64,000 nt of DNA from Megamonas hypermegale (GCA_002314325.1 DCFC01000032.1:1-64000); one strand, 5' to 3'. Counted from the stretch's first letter, positions 43,893 to 52,051 are shown. Numbers and translations are program-made. The notes: generated by a model from the sequence alone, not told the origin.

Positions 43893-44939
43893 ATGATTTC
43901 ACGCAGTTTATTTGGCAAAACATCAAATGGAGAGAATGTTTATCTGTATGAATTAAACAATTCATATTTAAGATTAAAAGCTTCTGCATATGGAGCAGCG
44001 ATTGTAGCTTTAATAGTCAAAGATAGAAAAAATAATGATTGCGATGTTGTTTTGGGTTATGATAATGTAATATCATATGAGCAGCAGAATTCGTATATTG
44101 GCTGTATTGTGGGTAGATGCTGTAACCGTATTAAAAATGCTGAATTTGTTTTGATGGGTAAAAAATATATTTTATCAAGAAATGAAGGACATAATCATTT
44201 ACATGGCGGTTTTTCCGGTTTCAATAAAAAACTATGGCAAGCGAATATACTTGATGATAATTCATTAAAATTGACATATATCAGCGCAGATAAGGAAGAA
44301 GGATATCCTGGTCGATTGGTTGTTTCAGTAATATATACGATAAGAAAAAATAAATTGTTTATTGATTATGAAGCAAAATCGACAAAAGATACAATTTGCA
44401 ACTTAACCAATCATACGTATTTTAATCTTAATGGTTATAATGAAGGTAATATGTTGGATAACGAAATCCAAATATTTGCGGATGAGTTTAGTGAAGATGG
44501 TAAAGATTTTTTACCTACGGGAAGAATTTTGCCAGTAATGAATACGCCAATGGATTTAAGAAAAAAACAATTTATAGGAAAAAATATTGCCAGTGAATAT
44601 TATCAGATAAAAAATGCAAATGGCTACAATGTAAATTACATTATAAAAAAACGTAAAAACAGTCATATTGTTCATTTTGCTACGGCATATTCAGTTAAGT
44701 CGGGAATAATATTGAAAGCGTATACAGATATGCCTTGCTGTGAATTTTATACAAGCAGTTATCTTGATGGAAATGCTGTAGGAAAAGATAATGTGCCAAT
44801 AAGAAATTACAGCGGTTTTTGCTTGGAACCGCAATTTGCACCGAATGCTGTTAATATGCCGATGTTTATAAAACCGATATTGAAAAGAAATAAGAACTAC
44901 AAATCTCGTACTATTTATGAATTGATAGTTAAAAAATAA
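43893..44939 (+). CDS. galM: Aldose 1-epimerase (galactose mutarotase)
   Basis: Interconverts alpha and beta anomers of galactose and other aldoses. Catalytic residues of the family are in place in 348 aa: His in GHNHLHGGFSGFNK (about 92), His in LTNHTYFNLNG (about 173) and Glu in CLEPQFAPNAVN (about 307). An Asp in the conserved strand near 230 (EIQIFADEF) is also present. The ATG at 43893 follows AGAGGT; the upstream 22 residues of the longer frame overlap the HAD gene and are not expected. Very A+T-rich compared with the neighbouring pfk gene. Confidence 0.92.
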   Translation: MISRSLFGKTSNGENVYLYELNNSYLRLKASAYGAAIVALIVKDRKNNDCDVVLGYDNVISYEQQNSYIGCIVGRCCNRIKNAEFVLMGKKYILSRNEGHNHLHGGFSGFNKKLWQANILDDNSLKLTYISADKEEGYPGRLVVSVIYTIRKNKLFIDYEAKSTKDTICNLTNHTYFNLNGYNEGNMLDNEIQIFADEFSEDGKDFLPTGRILPVMNTPMDLRKKQFIGKNIASEYYQIKNANGYNVNYIIKKRKNSHIVHFATAYSVKSGIILKAYTDMPCCEFYTSSYLDGNAVGKDNVPIRNYSGFCLEPQFAPNAVNMPMFIKPILKRNKNYKSRTIYELIVKK

Positions 44940-44944
44940 AAAAT

Positions 44945-44987
44945 AAGCTGTAACAATGGAGTGAACTCTTTTGTTACAGCTTTATTT
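44945..44987. terminator. Terminator shared by galM and pfk, copy of the one at 37278
   Basis: Stem AAGCTGTAACAA / TTGTTACAGCTT with loop TGGAGTGAACTCTT, then TATTTTAT. Only the loop-closing A differs from the azlD terminator. Confidence 0.88.
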
Positions 44988-45010
44988 TATGAAAGTAACT
45001 ATTAAATTAA

Positions 45011-45976
45011 TTAATAGGAGATGATTTCTGCCAGGTGTTTTAAATCTTCCGGATAAACTTTTTTGTTTGTTACGGCATCGCGCAGGTCAATGCTTACAAC
45101 TTTGCCGTCTTTCAGTCCGAATACAACGCCGTACAGGCCGGATATAGCGGCAAGGGCAGCCTGTTCACCGAGAATGCTTGCATATACACGGTCGTTAGCC
45201 GTCGGCGAACCGCCTCTTTGCACGAGACCCAAAGTCGTAAGGCGAGTGGAAACGCCTGTTTTTTCCTGCATTTCCTTAGCGAGCGACTGCATGTCGGCTA
45301 CACCTTCGGAAGCTAAAATCACTAGATACGTCTTGCCTTCGTCATGAAGCTGTTTAGCTCTGGCAATGACTTTTTCCTGGTCGTATTCTTCATCAGGAAC
45401 GATTACCAGGTTTCCGCCGCCTGCAACAGCTGTGTATGTAGCAAGCCAGCCGTATTTATTGCCCATTACTTCCAAAATGAAAATACGATGATGTGCTGCT
45501 GCCGTATCTCTTATCTGATTGATTGCGTGTAAAATCGTATTAGCGGCCGTATCGCAGCCGATGGCATAATCCGTGCCCCAGATATCATTTTCGATTGTTG
45601 CTGGAATGCCGATTACAGGGAAGCCGGTTTCTCTGGCAAATTCTTCCGCGCCGCGCAAGCTGCCGTCGCCGCCGATGACAACGAGTGCATCAATATTGTG
45701 CTTTTTGAGATTTTCGTAAGCCAGCTGACGGCCTTCCGGTGTGTACCAGCGTTTGCAGAAGCTTGTTCCGAGGAATGTGCCGCCGCGCTGAATGGTATCA
45801 GCTACCGATACGGAAGTCATTTCCTGCATATTATCATCAACAAGACCGCGGTAACCGTCGAAAACGCCCCAAATGCGGGAACCATTGCTGATCACAGTAC
45901 GAACAACGGCTCTGATGGCGGCGTTCATGCCCGGTGCGTCTGTGCCGCTTGTTAATACAGCTATATTTTTTACCAT
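45011..45976 (-). CDS. 6-phosphofructokinase family protein with altered active-site residues
   Basis: Protein of 321 aa from ATG 45976 (AGGAGGG in front). The fold and most motifs are those of ATP-dependent PfkA: IAVLTSGTDAPGMNAAIR at the N-terminus, GGTFLGTS near 65, GGDGSLRGAEE near 102 and LGLVQRGGSPTANDR near 245. Gly in GGDGS points to the ATP type. Three active-site positions differ from E. coli PfkA: SGGDAPG is SGTDAPG (Thr 12); the LPGTIDND loop is IPATIEND, so the catalytic base Asp is Glu (about 129) and the preceding Gly is Ala; and MGRYCG is MGNKYG. It may be a paralogue with changed activity or substrate. Single-gene unit. Confidence 0.85.
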   Translation of the reverse strand: MVKNIAVLTSGTDAPGMNAAIRAVVRTVISNGSRIWGVFDGYRGLVDDNMQEMTSVSVADTIQRGGTFLGTSFCKRWYTPEGRQLAYENLKKHNIDALVVIGGDGSLRGAEEFARETGFPVIGIPATIENDIWGTDYAIGCDTAANTILHAINQIRDTAAAHHRIFILEVMGNKYGWLATYTAVAGGGNLVIVPDEEYDQEKVIARAKQLHDEGKTYLVILASEGVADMQSLAKEMQEKTGVSTRLTTLGLVQRGGSPTANDRVYASILGEQAALAAISGLYGVVFGLKDGKVVSIDLRDAVTNKKVYPEDLKHLAEIISY

Positions 45977-46094
45977 AAATAAAACCCTCCTAAAACCTTT
46001 CACAAAAGTATCTACATATTGCAAATCTACAGAAGTTCTATCTATAATTATTTCGCTAACCGATATTTAAAATCCTTTTAAAATTTCTGTAATC

Positions 46095-46123
46095 TTGACA
46101 CTAAACTTGTGAAATGATAAATT
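46095..46123 (+). promoter_or_regulatory. Promoter upstream of the ZTP riboswitch
   Basis: Consensus TTGACA (46095-46100), a 17-nt spacer and TAAATT (46118-46123). Predicted start about 46130, a few bases before the aptamer. Confidence 0.75.
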
Positions 46124-46133
46124 TTATGTAGAA

Positions 46134-46200
46134 ACTGTGTAACTGACGGAAGTGGAGTTAACCACATGAAGCACAGTATATTAAAGCCGACCGTCTGGGC
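46134..46200 (+). ncRNA. ZTP (pfl) riboswitch
   Basis: The aptamer pattern of the ZTP/pfl class is present in order. P1 is ACTGTG (46134-46139) with CACAGT (46172-46177). Then come AACTGACGGAAG and the P2 stem GTGG/CCAC (46152-46155 and 46162-46165), followed by ATGAAG. The 3' half is GCCGACCGTCTGGGC (46186-46200). ACGG at 46146-46149 can pair with CCGT at 46191-46194 as the expected pseudoknot. It senses ZTP/ZMP, signs of low 10-formyl-tetrahydrofolate. The next gene, AICAR transformylase, uses ZMP and that folate, an exact functional fit. No intrinsic terminator is seen, so control may be of translation at the GGAGG 20 nt downstream. Confidence 0.9.
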
Positions 46201-46233
46201 AAAATAAATTTTAATCTATTGGAGGAAATCGTA

Positions 46234-47409
46234 ATGAATTCTATGGAATTAAAGTACGGATGCAACCCTAATCAGAAACCGGCGCGCGTGTATATGAAGG
46301 ATGGACAGGATTTGCCGTTCACCGTTTTAAACGGCAGAGCAGGTTATATCAATCTTCTGGATGCCTTTAACAGCTGGCAGCTGGTGCGCGAACTGCGCGA
46401 AGCTACAGGTCTTCCTGCGGCAGCTTCTTTTAAACACGTAAGCCCAGCGGGTGCTGCTGTTGCTGTGCCGCTGTCGGATACACTGAAAAAGATGTATTTT
46501 GTGGAAGGTATTGAACTCACACCGATGGCTACGGCTTATATCCGCGCTCGTGGTGCTGACCGCATGTCTTCTTACGGCGATTTTGCGGCTCTGTCCGATG
46601 AATGTGACGCTGCTACAGCAAGATTTCTGGCGCGTGAAGTTTCCGACGGCGTTATCGCTCCTTCCTACAGTGAGGAAGCTCTGGAAATATTGAAAACGAA
46701 ACGCAAAGGCAATTACCTTGTAATTCAGATGAACCCTGATTATAAAGCTCCGGAACTGGAAACGAAGGAAGTATTCGGCGTAACGTTTGAACAGAAACGC
46801 AATGACGTTAAAATTACGGAAGAACTGTTTAAAAACATTCCGACTAAGAATAAAAACATTCCTGAAGCGGCAAAGCGCGATTTACTCATTTCATTGATTA
46901 CGCTTAAATATACGCAGTCCAATTCCGTATGCTACGCTAAAGACGGTCAGGCTATCGGCATCGGCGCCGGTCAGCAGTCCCGCGTGCACTGCACTCGTCT
47001 TGCCGGCAATAAAGCTGATATCTGGCATTTGCGCCAGGCTCCGCAGGTTTTAAATCTGCCGTTTAAGCCGGATGTTCGCCGTCCGGACCGCGATAATGCT
47101 ATTGATGTGTATATTTCCGATGAATATATGGACCTGCTCGGCGGTGACGAATGGAAACGTGTATTTACGGAAAAACCGCCTGTATTTACAAAAGAAGAAA
47201 AACAGGCTTGGCTGGCACAGGTAAAAGGTGTATCCTTAGGCTCCGACGCATTCTTCCCGTTCGGCGACAATATCGAACGTGCGCATAAATCCGGCGTGGA
47301 ATTCGTAGCGCAAAGCGGCGGTTCCATCCGCGATGATAATGTTATTGCAACGTGCGATAAATACAATATGGCAATGGCATTTGTAGGTATCCGTTTGTTC
47401 CACCATTGA
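46234..47409 (+). CDS. AICAR transformylase (stand-alone, no IMP cyclohydrolase domain)
   Basis: Transfers a formyl group from 10-formyl-THF to AICAR (ZMP), the ninth step of purine synthesis. The 391-residue chain matches only the AICAR transformylase part of PurH: LKYGCNPNQKPARVY at the start, ASFKHVSPAGAAVA near residue 68 (the KH pair is catalytic), TQSNSVCYAKDGQAIGIGAG near 230 and SDAFFPFGDNI near 340. The MGS-type cyclohydrolase domain is absent and must be encoded elsewhere. The ATG at 46234 follows GGAGG; the TTG at 46219 would put that site inside the gene. Controlled by the riboswitch just upstream. Confidence 0.93.
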   Translation: MNSMELKYGCNPNQKPARVYMKDGQDLPFTVLNGRAGYINLLDAFNSWQLVRELREATGLPAAASFKHVSPAGAAVAVPLSDTLKKMYFVEGIELTPMATAYIRARGADRMSSYGDFAALSDECDAATARFLAREVSDGVIAPSYSEEALEILKTKRKGNYLVIQMNPDYKAPELETKEVFGVTFEQKRNDVKITEELFKNIPTKNKNIPEAAKRDLLISLITLKYTQSNSVCYAKDGQAIGIGAGQQSRVHCTRLAGNKADIWHLRQAPQVLNLPFKPDVRRPDRDNAIDVYISDEYMDLLGGDEWKRVFTEKPPVFTKEEKQAWLAQVKGVSLGSDAFFPFGDNIERAHKSGVEFVAQSGGSIRDDNVIATCDKYNMAMAFVGIRLFHH

Positions 47410-47416
47410 TAAATAG

Positions 47417-47460
47417 AAAAAGACTGTTACATGCGATTTTTCATGTAACAGTCTTTTTTT
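47417..47460 (+). terminator. Rho-independent terminator
   Basis: Perfect stem AAAAAGACTGTTACATG / CATGTAACAGTCTTTTT with an 8-nt loop and a long T run. It ends the AICAR transformylase unit. Confidence 0.93.
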
Positions 47461-47474
47461 ATTTTGGATAGAGT

Positions 47475-48036
47475 GTGCTGTTCAGCGCAATATATGATAA
47501 AGAGAAGTATTTCCTAATTTATTCTTATATTGCGCCGGGCAATTTTTCTTTGCTGGCACAAAGAAAAGTTGCCGAAAATTCACCTTACGGCATAAGATAG
47601 CTCTAAATGCTAAAGTACCAAGAGCTATCTTAAAAGTGCCTTGGTTCGTGCACTGCTAAGATATTTTCACTTTAAAAATAAAATTTATTAGCTGTAACGT
47701 TCAAAAACTCACTTACGCTCAAACATTTGAACTAAAAACACATCTAATAAATTTTATTTTTAATAGCTGGAGCTACCGTGAAAATCTCCAACGCAGACAA
47801 AAATTCAGCATGATTGGCAAATTGCAGTGTCAACAGCTCAGTTTTTAGTTCTTGCTGAATATCTGAAGGCACGAGCCAAATTCCGAATGTTTCGAGCCGT
47901 TGTACCGACTATGTTCATAGAAGAGCTGCGAAGGCTCGCCCAGTGCAACGTTAGCGAAACGTTAAAGAGCATTTCTTTTTGGGTACTTTTTCTTTGGGCA
48001 ACAAAGAAAAAGTATCTGGTGCAATTACATTGCACC
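47475..48036. other. Gene-free region built of consecutive hairpins
   Basis: About 560 bp without a credible gene. In order: GCGCAATATA/TATATTGCGC (47485-47535); GGCAATTTTTCTTTG/CAAAGAAAAGTTGCC (47538-47572); AAGATAGCTCT/AGAGCTATCTT (47594-47632); a perfect 20-bp stem TTAAAAATAAAATTTATTAG with its complement (47672-47762), which encloses GTTCAAA/TTTGAAC; ATTCAGCA/TGCTGAAT (47803-47860); AACGTT/AACGTT (47948-47964); TACTTTTTCTTTG/CAAAGAAAAAGTA (47984-48014); and GGTGCAA/TTGCACC (48018-48036). The second and the next-to-last stems share the TTTTCTTTG..CAAAGAAAA design and bracket the rest. The last hairpin overlaps the end of thiD and may act in its termination. It could be a structured RNA or a non-autonomous element. 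Confidence 0.6.
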
Positions 48037-48813
48037 AAATTGATAAATATGATTTAATGGTCCGCTGCCTTTGCCGAGGTTTAGATTGGCTTTTAAAGCT
48101 CCTGTGATATAGTTTTTGGCATTTTGAATGCTCGCTGCCAGGTCGTATCCAGCGGCTAGGTTGGAGGCGATGGCGGAGGACAGCGTGCAGCCGGTGCCGT
48201 GCGTATTCGGGTTGTTTATGCGTTCGCCTTTGAACCAATGGATATCGCCTTTATCCCATAATAAATCGTCAGCCGTATCGGTCAGATGACCGCCTTTAAT
48301 TAAAATAGCCGTCGGAATTTTTTTTGCAATCGTTTCCGCCGCTTTTATGCAGTCAGCCTGATTTTTTATCGGAAAGCCGCAGAGAACTTCTGCTTCCGGC
48401 AGGTTCGGCGTGATTAAAGTCGCAATCGGCAGCAGTTTTTCGATTAAAGTGGCGGCTGCATCTTCTTCCATTAGGCGGCTGCCCGCTGTGGAAACCATGA
48501 CAGGGTCGGCTACGATATTTTTGGCTTTATATTCGATGAGTTTATCAGCAATCATTGTTATGATGTCTTTATTTGCCACCATGCCGATTTTTACGGCATC
48601 AGGGTAGATGTCCTGAAAAATGCAGTCGAGCTGCAGTCCGACAAAGTCAGCTCCGGCATCTAAAATACCGTAAACACCTGTGGTGTTTTGAGCAGTCAAG
48701 GCGGTAATGGCGCTCATGGCATACATTTTATGCGCCGTGATTGTCTTTATATCCGCCTGAATACCGGCTCCGCCGCTGCAATCCGAACCGGCTATGGTTA
48801 AAACTTTTTTCAT
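48025..48813 (-). CDS. thiD: Hydroxymethylpyrimidine/phosphomethylpyrimidine kinase
   Basis: Thiamine-pathway kinase (262 aa) phosphorylating HMP and HMP-P. Ribokinase-like fold with the family start VLTIAGSDCSGGAGIQADIK, DPVMVSTAGSRL near residue 105, LITPNLPEAEVL near 137, and the anion-hole/catalytic motif NTHGTGCTLSSAIASNLA near 208 with its Asp/Cys region. A lone thiD without other thi genes in the window; it may serve thiamine salvage. No TPP riboswitch was seen before it. Confidence 0.95.
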   Translation of the reverse strand: MKKVLTIAGSDCSGGAGIQADIKTITAHKMYAMSAITALTAQNTTGVYGILDAGADFVGLQLDCIFQDIYPDAVKIGMVANKDIITMIADKLIEYKAKNIVADPVMVSTAGSRLMEEDAAATLIEKLLPIATLITPNLPEAEVLCGFPIKNQADCIKAAETIAKKIPTAILIKGGHLTDTADDLLWDKGDIHWFKGERINNPNTHGTGCTLSSAIASNLAAGYDLAASIQNAKNYITGALKANLNLGKGSGPLNHIYQFGAM

Positions 48814-48901
48814 ATGAATACCTCATTTCTGTGTAGTTGATTATTTCCTCTGATTGACAATTAAGTTCATTTTACAACATAAAATTTTTCTCTGCAAAAT
48901 T

Positions 48902-48954
48902 TTTCAGTTTCATTTCAGAAAGGTGGATTAATATTTCAGTAAAGTGAAATATTA
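48902..48954 (+). promoter_or_regulatory. arnT-1 promoter with response-regulator-like direct repeats
   Basis: TTTCAG at 48902-48907 and again at 48913-48918 (11-nt period), then 10 nt to TAATAT at 48929-48934, the presumed -10. This is the layout of PhoB/PmrA-type activated promoters, in which half-sites replace the -35. The -10 runs into a perfect inverted repeat TAATATTTCA / TGAAATATTA (48929-48954), which ends beside the AGGAGG ribosome site. Exactly the same spacing is seen before the second arnT gene. Confidence 0.6.
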
Positions 48955-48966
48955 GGAGGAATACCT

Positions 48967-50643
48967 ATGGATAAGGGTGTAAATCTCACCGCTGGAAAAA
49001 AATATATTGCAGATGGATTTACTATAACTAAACCCGTTGTTTGTGCTGTTTTAGCTGTAATATGCGTATTATACATCTGGCATCTCGGTTTTTATCCGCT
49101 GATAAATCCCGATGAAGGCAGATATGCGGAAATTCCGCGGGAAATGCTGGCGAGCGGCAATTTCATCACACCGCATCTAAACGGCGTGGAATATTTTGAA
49201 AAACCGGCTCTGCAATACTGGATTACGGCTGTTTTCATGCTGATTTTCGGACAGAATGAATTTGCCGCGCGGCTGTTTCCGGCACTGTGCGCTTTGGGCG
49301 GGATTTTTTGTACATATTATCTGGGCTGGAAAATGTTTGACCGCAGGACGGGCTTTTTGGCTATGACGGTCGTAGCGACTTCATTTTTGTATTTTGTAAT
49401 CGGCTCATTGAATATACTGGACATGGCTGTGTCGTTTTTTATAACATTGTGCATGACAGCTTTTTACCGGTTCGGTGTTACGGGCAAAAAATATTTTCTG
49501 TACGTATTTTATGCTTCCATGGCGTTGGGTTTACTGACGAAAGGACTTATAGCTATTGTACTGACGGTGGGCATTATTGCCGTATACGCTTTATGTACGA
49601 AGCAGCTTCGTCTGCTGTTTAAATTGTTTTCGCCTGTCGGCATCGGTATTTTCCTGCTGATAAGCGTGCCGTGGTTTTATCTCGTATGCAGGGATAATCC
49701 TGATTTTTTCTATTTCTTTTTCATTCATGAACATTTTCTGCGCTATCTGACGACGGTGCATGACCGTTATCAGCCGTTTTATTTTTTTGCGCCGTGCCTT
49801 ATTTTAGGTCTGTTTCCTTGGGTTGGGTTTTTATTTACTTCACTGCCGGGAAGAAAAATGTGGCAAAGGTTTAAAAACAGTACCAAATGCAGTGAATATA
49901 TTTATCTGCTCGTCTGGTTCGGCATAATATTCGTGTTCTTTTCGCTGTCGGACTCCAAGCTTGTGCCGTATATTGTACCGTGCTTTCCGCCGCTGGCTGT
50001 TTTGATTGCAACAAGGCTGACGAGCGCGTCTGATTTTAAACGGCCGCTTATTATCAATGCAGTTATGGCTTTTCTGCTGGTAACGGCTCTGGCTGTTACG
50101 GCATGGCGGAATGATTTCGTATCTGTACGGGAATTTATTTTATTCGGCTGTCCGTTAATTATTATTCTCGTTTTTTCCAATATATTTAATTTAATTTTAT
50201 GGTTTAAACATAAAAATGCAAGTCAGGTTATATGTATGTCCATTGCGGCAGGGATTTTATTCTGTTTTTCGCTTCAGCCGATAATCACGGAAGTAGCGGA
50301 GCACCGCAGCGGCAAGGAAATGGCACAGACTGTCAATCTTTGGAAAAATCCCGATACGTTCATTATCGGTTATCAGGAATACGTACAGGATTTGCCGTTT
50401 TATACAAAGTCGCGCGTAGCTTTGTACGACTGCTATGATGAATTGAAATTCGGCTCTGAGCATGAGAGCGGACGCGGCTGGTTTTGGGATAAAGAAACTT
50501 TGCTGAATACATGGAACAGCAGGGACAATATTATTTTGGTCGTGCCGCAGAAAAAGAGGGAAGACTGTTTTAAGACAATGAATTTGGATTTGACGAAATT
50601 ACGTCATCGGGAATTTGAACGGTATATAGTAATCATGAAATGA
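48967..50643 (+). CDS. ArnT-like lipid A / undecaprenyl-linked sugar glycosyltransferase, paralogue 1
   Basis: GT83-type inner-membrane glycosyltransferase of 558 aa. About twelve hydrophobic helices are visible, with the first periplasmic loop NPDEGRYAEIPREMLASG (about 37-54) holding the acidic residues of this family and HLNGVEYFEKPALQYW close behind. A soluble periplasmic C-terminus follows (about 430-558). ArnT moves 4-amino-4-deoxy-L-arabinose from undecaprenyl phosphate to lipid A, lowering affinity for cationic peptides. This copy lies 9.5 kb from the main arn cluster but has the same promoter design; a different donor sugar or acceptor is possible. Confidence 0.88.
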   Translation: MDKGVNLTAGKKYIADGFTITKPVVCAVLAVICVLYIWHLGFYPLINPDEGRYAEIPREMLASGNFITPHLNGVEYFEKPALQYWITAVFMLIFGQNEFAARLFPALCALGGIFCTYYLGWKMFDRRTGFLAMTVVATSFLYFVIGSLNILDMAVSFFITLCMTAFYRFGVTGKKYFLYVFYASMALGLLTKGLIAIVLTVGIIAVYALCTKQLRLLFKLFSPVGIGIFLLISVPWFYLVCRDNPDFFYFFFIHEHFLRYLTTVHDRYQPFYFFAPCLILGLFPWVGFLFTSLPGRKMWQRFKNSTKCSEYIYLLVWFGIIFVFFSLSDSKLVPYIVPCFPPLAVLIATRLTSASDFKRPLIINAVMAFLLVTALAVTAWRNDFVSVREFILFGCPLIIILVFSNIFNLILWFKHKNASQVICMSIAAGILFCFSLQPIITEVAEHRSGKEMAQTVNLWKNPDTFIIGYQEYVQDLPFYTKSRVALYDCYDELKFGSEHESGRGWFWDKETLLNTWNSRDNIILVVPQKKREDCFKTMNLDLTKLRHREFERYIVIMK

Positions 50644-50644
50644 A

Positions 50645-50689
50645 AAAAAGGCTTTTTGCAGAAAAATACAGCTGCAAAAAGCCTTTTTT
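50645..50689. terminator. Bidirectional rho-independent terminator
   Basis: Stem AAAAAAAGGCTTTTTGC / GCAAAAAGCCTTTTTT with an extra CAG/CTG pair around the loop, between convergent arnT-1 and tonB-like genes. Confidence 0.92.
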
Positions 50690-51473
50690 AATTTTGTTCT
50701 TGAGTGTCTGTAACAGCTCCGTCATGCGTGAATTTGAATTTCTGCTGATACGGCATTTTGACGATATTGCCGTCTTTGTCTTTCGGCGGAATGATTTCAA
50801 ATTTTTGCAGTGCTTCCAGTGCCGCATAATCCAAATCTTCAGCTTCTTCCGGTGATAAGTCCGGATAGGAGTCGCTGCTTGAGTATTTAAAATCGGCCTG
50901 AATGATTTTGCCGTTATCGTCCATGATGTATTCTACGATGACGAAAATTTCCTCGCCTTCCGGGACAATATCATGGTCATACACCGGTTCGGCGGATTTC
51001 TTTATGGTCGGATTGTATGATTTTAAATCCTCCAGATTATTCATATCCAGTTGAATTTGTTTGATGAAATCGTACTGCGATTCGTCAATTTTGCCCAGCG
51101 GGATATGAAGGTCGCTTAGTTTGCGGTATTTGGGTTTATGTTCCTGTTGGGGCGCAGGAGCAGGCTGCACCTGCGGTTTTTCCGCTTCTTCCAGCGGCTT
51201 GGTTTCCGGCGCAGCTTCGATATTTTCCTGGGCGACGGTAACTTCCGACTGAGCCGGTACTTCCAGCGGTATTTCTATATCTTCATTATTTTCGTCCGGC
51301 ACCTGCACATCCACATAGGTTATATCGCTTTCATTGTACTTCATGTCTTGCGTGGATTGGCTGTTCAGCGATTGCGTCATATTATTCATGACATAGCCGC
51401 CGAGAGCGAAGAAGCCGACATGAGCGGCTAGGGAAACGGCAAGGCCTATTTTAAGATAATTTTTTGTCTGCAT
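50688..51473 (-). CDS. TonB-like energy transducer
   Basis: Protein of 261 aa in TonB order: short cytoplasmic head, one membrane helix (about 8-28, IGLAVSLAAHVGFFALGGYV, with the His expected of TonB), a Glu/Pro-rich periplasmic spacer (about 65-115, PAPAPQQEHKPK), then a C-terminal alpha/beta domain (about 165-255, FVIVEYIMDDNGKI). It would link ExbBD proton-motive force to outer-membrane receptors, in keeping with a diderm cell. No exbB, exbD or receptor gene is in the window. Confidence 0.82.
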   Translation of the reverse strand: MQTKNYLKIGLAVSLAAHVGFFALGGYVMNNMTQSLNSQSTQDMKYNESDITYVDVQVPDENNEDIEIPLEVPAQSEVTVAQENIEAAPETKPLEEAEKPQVQPAPAPQQEHKPKYRKLSDLHIPLGKIDESQYDFIKQIQLDMNNLEDLKSYNPTIKKSAEPVYDHDIVPEGEEIFVIVEYIMDDNGKIIQADFKYSSSDSYPDLSPEEAEDLDYAALEALQKFEIIPPKDKDGNIVKMPYQQKFKFTHDGAVTDTQEQN

Positions 51474-51518
51474 AGTAATCCTTCTTAATGTTTAAGCTGT
51501 TACTATTGTATCACAAAA

Positions 51519-51884
51519 TTAGGAACGGTATAACAGAAATACGCCGATACAGATGATGGCAATGCCGCCGACTTTGGATAAGGTCATGGACTCGCCGAAA
51601 TAGAAATAACCGACAATGGCGGCGATGATATAACCGATGCTCAAAAATGGATAGGCGTAGCTTACTTCCACGCGGGATAAGACCATCAGCCAGACGAGAA
51701 AGCTGATGACGTAGAACATCAAGCCTGTCCAGACGTACAGATTGGTGCTGACTTTTAAAATCATCGTGAGTATGGCATTTATATCGACCTGCACAGTGCC
51801 TATCTGCGACATACCTTTTTTCAGTACAAGCTGAGCACCGGCGTTTAAAAGGACGCCAATCAGTATCAGTAATAAATTTGTCAA
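51519..51884 (-). CDS. Small multidrug-resistance/ArnE-like membrane protein
   Basis: Four-helix membrane protein of 121 aa from the SMR/EmrE superfamily. It begins with a hydrophobic run LLLILIGVLLNAGAQLVLKKG and shows SRVEVSYAYPFLSIGYIIAA near residue 70 and YFGESMTLSKVGGIAII near 93, features typical of ArnE/ArnF-type flippase subunits. In context (two arnT genes in the window) it may help flip undecaprenyl-phosphate-aminoarabinose, though a simple exporter is possible. It starts at TTG 51884 behind GAGGTG; an ATG 5 nt upstream is in a frame that closes at once. Confidence 0.78.
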   Translation of the reverse strand: MTNLLLILIGVLLNAGAQLVLKKGMSQIGTVQVDINAILTMILKVSTNLYVWTGLMFYVISFLVWLMVLSRVEVSYAYPFLSIGYIIAAIVGYFYFGESMTLSKVGGIAIICIGVFLLYRS

Positions 51885-51923
51885 AACATTTCACCTCAAA
51901 AAATTTTTATTATGTGTTATTAT

Positions 51924-52051
51924 CCGTTGTGCTAGTAAAACATTGAGCCTGTAGCCAGCAGTATAATAGTTTATATTTGTTCGATGTTGGCACTTAACCT
52001 CACTAAATATAAACTATTATACTGCTTTGAGAAATCAACTAGCACAACAAG
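51924..52051 (+). repeat. Palindromic MITE-like element, copy 6
   Basis: Ends CCGTTGTGCTAGT and ACTAGCACAACAAG, arms AGCAGTATAATAGTTTATAT and ATATAAACTATTATACTGCT, loop with GGCACTTAACCTCACTAAA. Flanked by TATTAT on both sides (51918-51923 and 52052-52057). It lies between the SMR gene and the transketolase operon; 52058-52216 is AT-rich with nothing else recognised. Confidence 0.92.

Noticed and set aside
47827..48057. Open frames of 66-95 codons on both strands in the hairpin region.
   Set aside because: They run through the inverted repeats, have no ribosome site, overlap each other and thiD, and show no protein-like motif.
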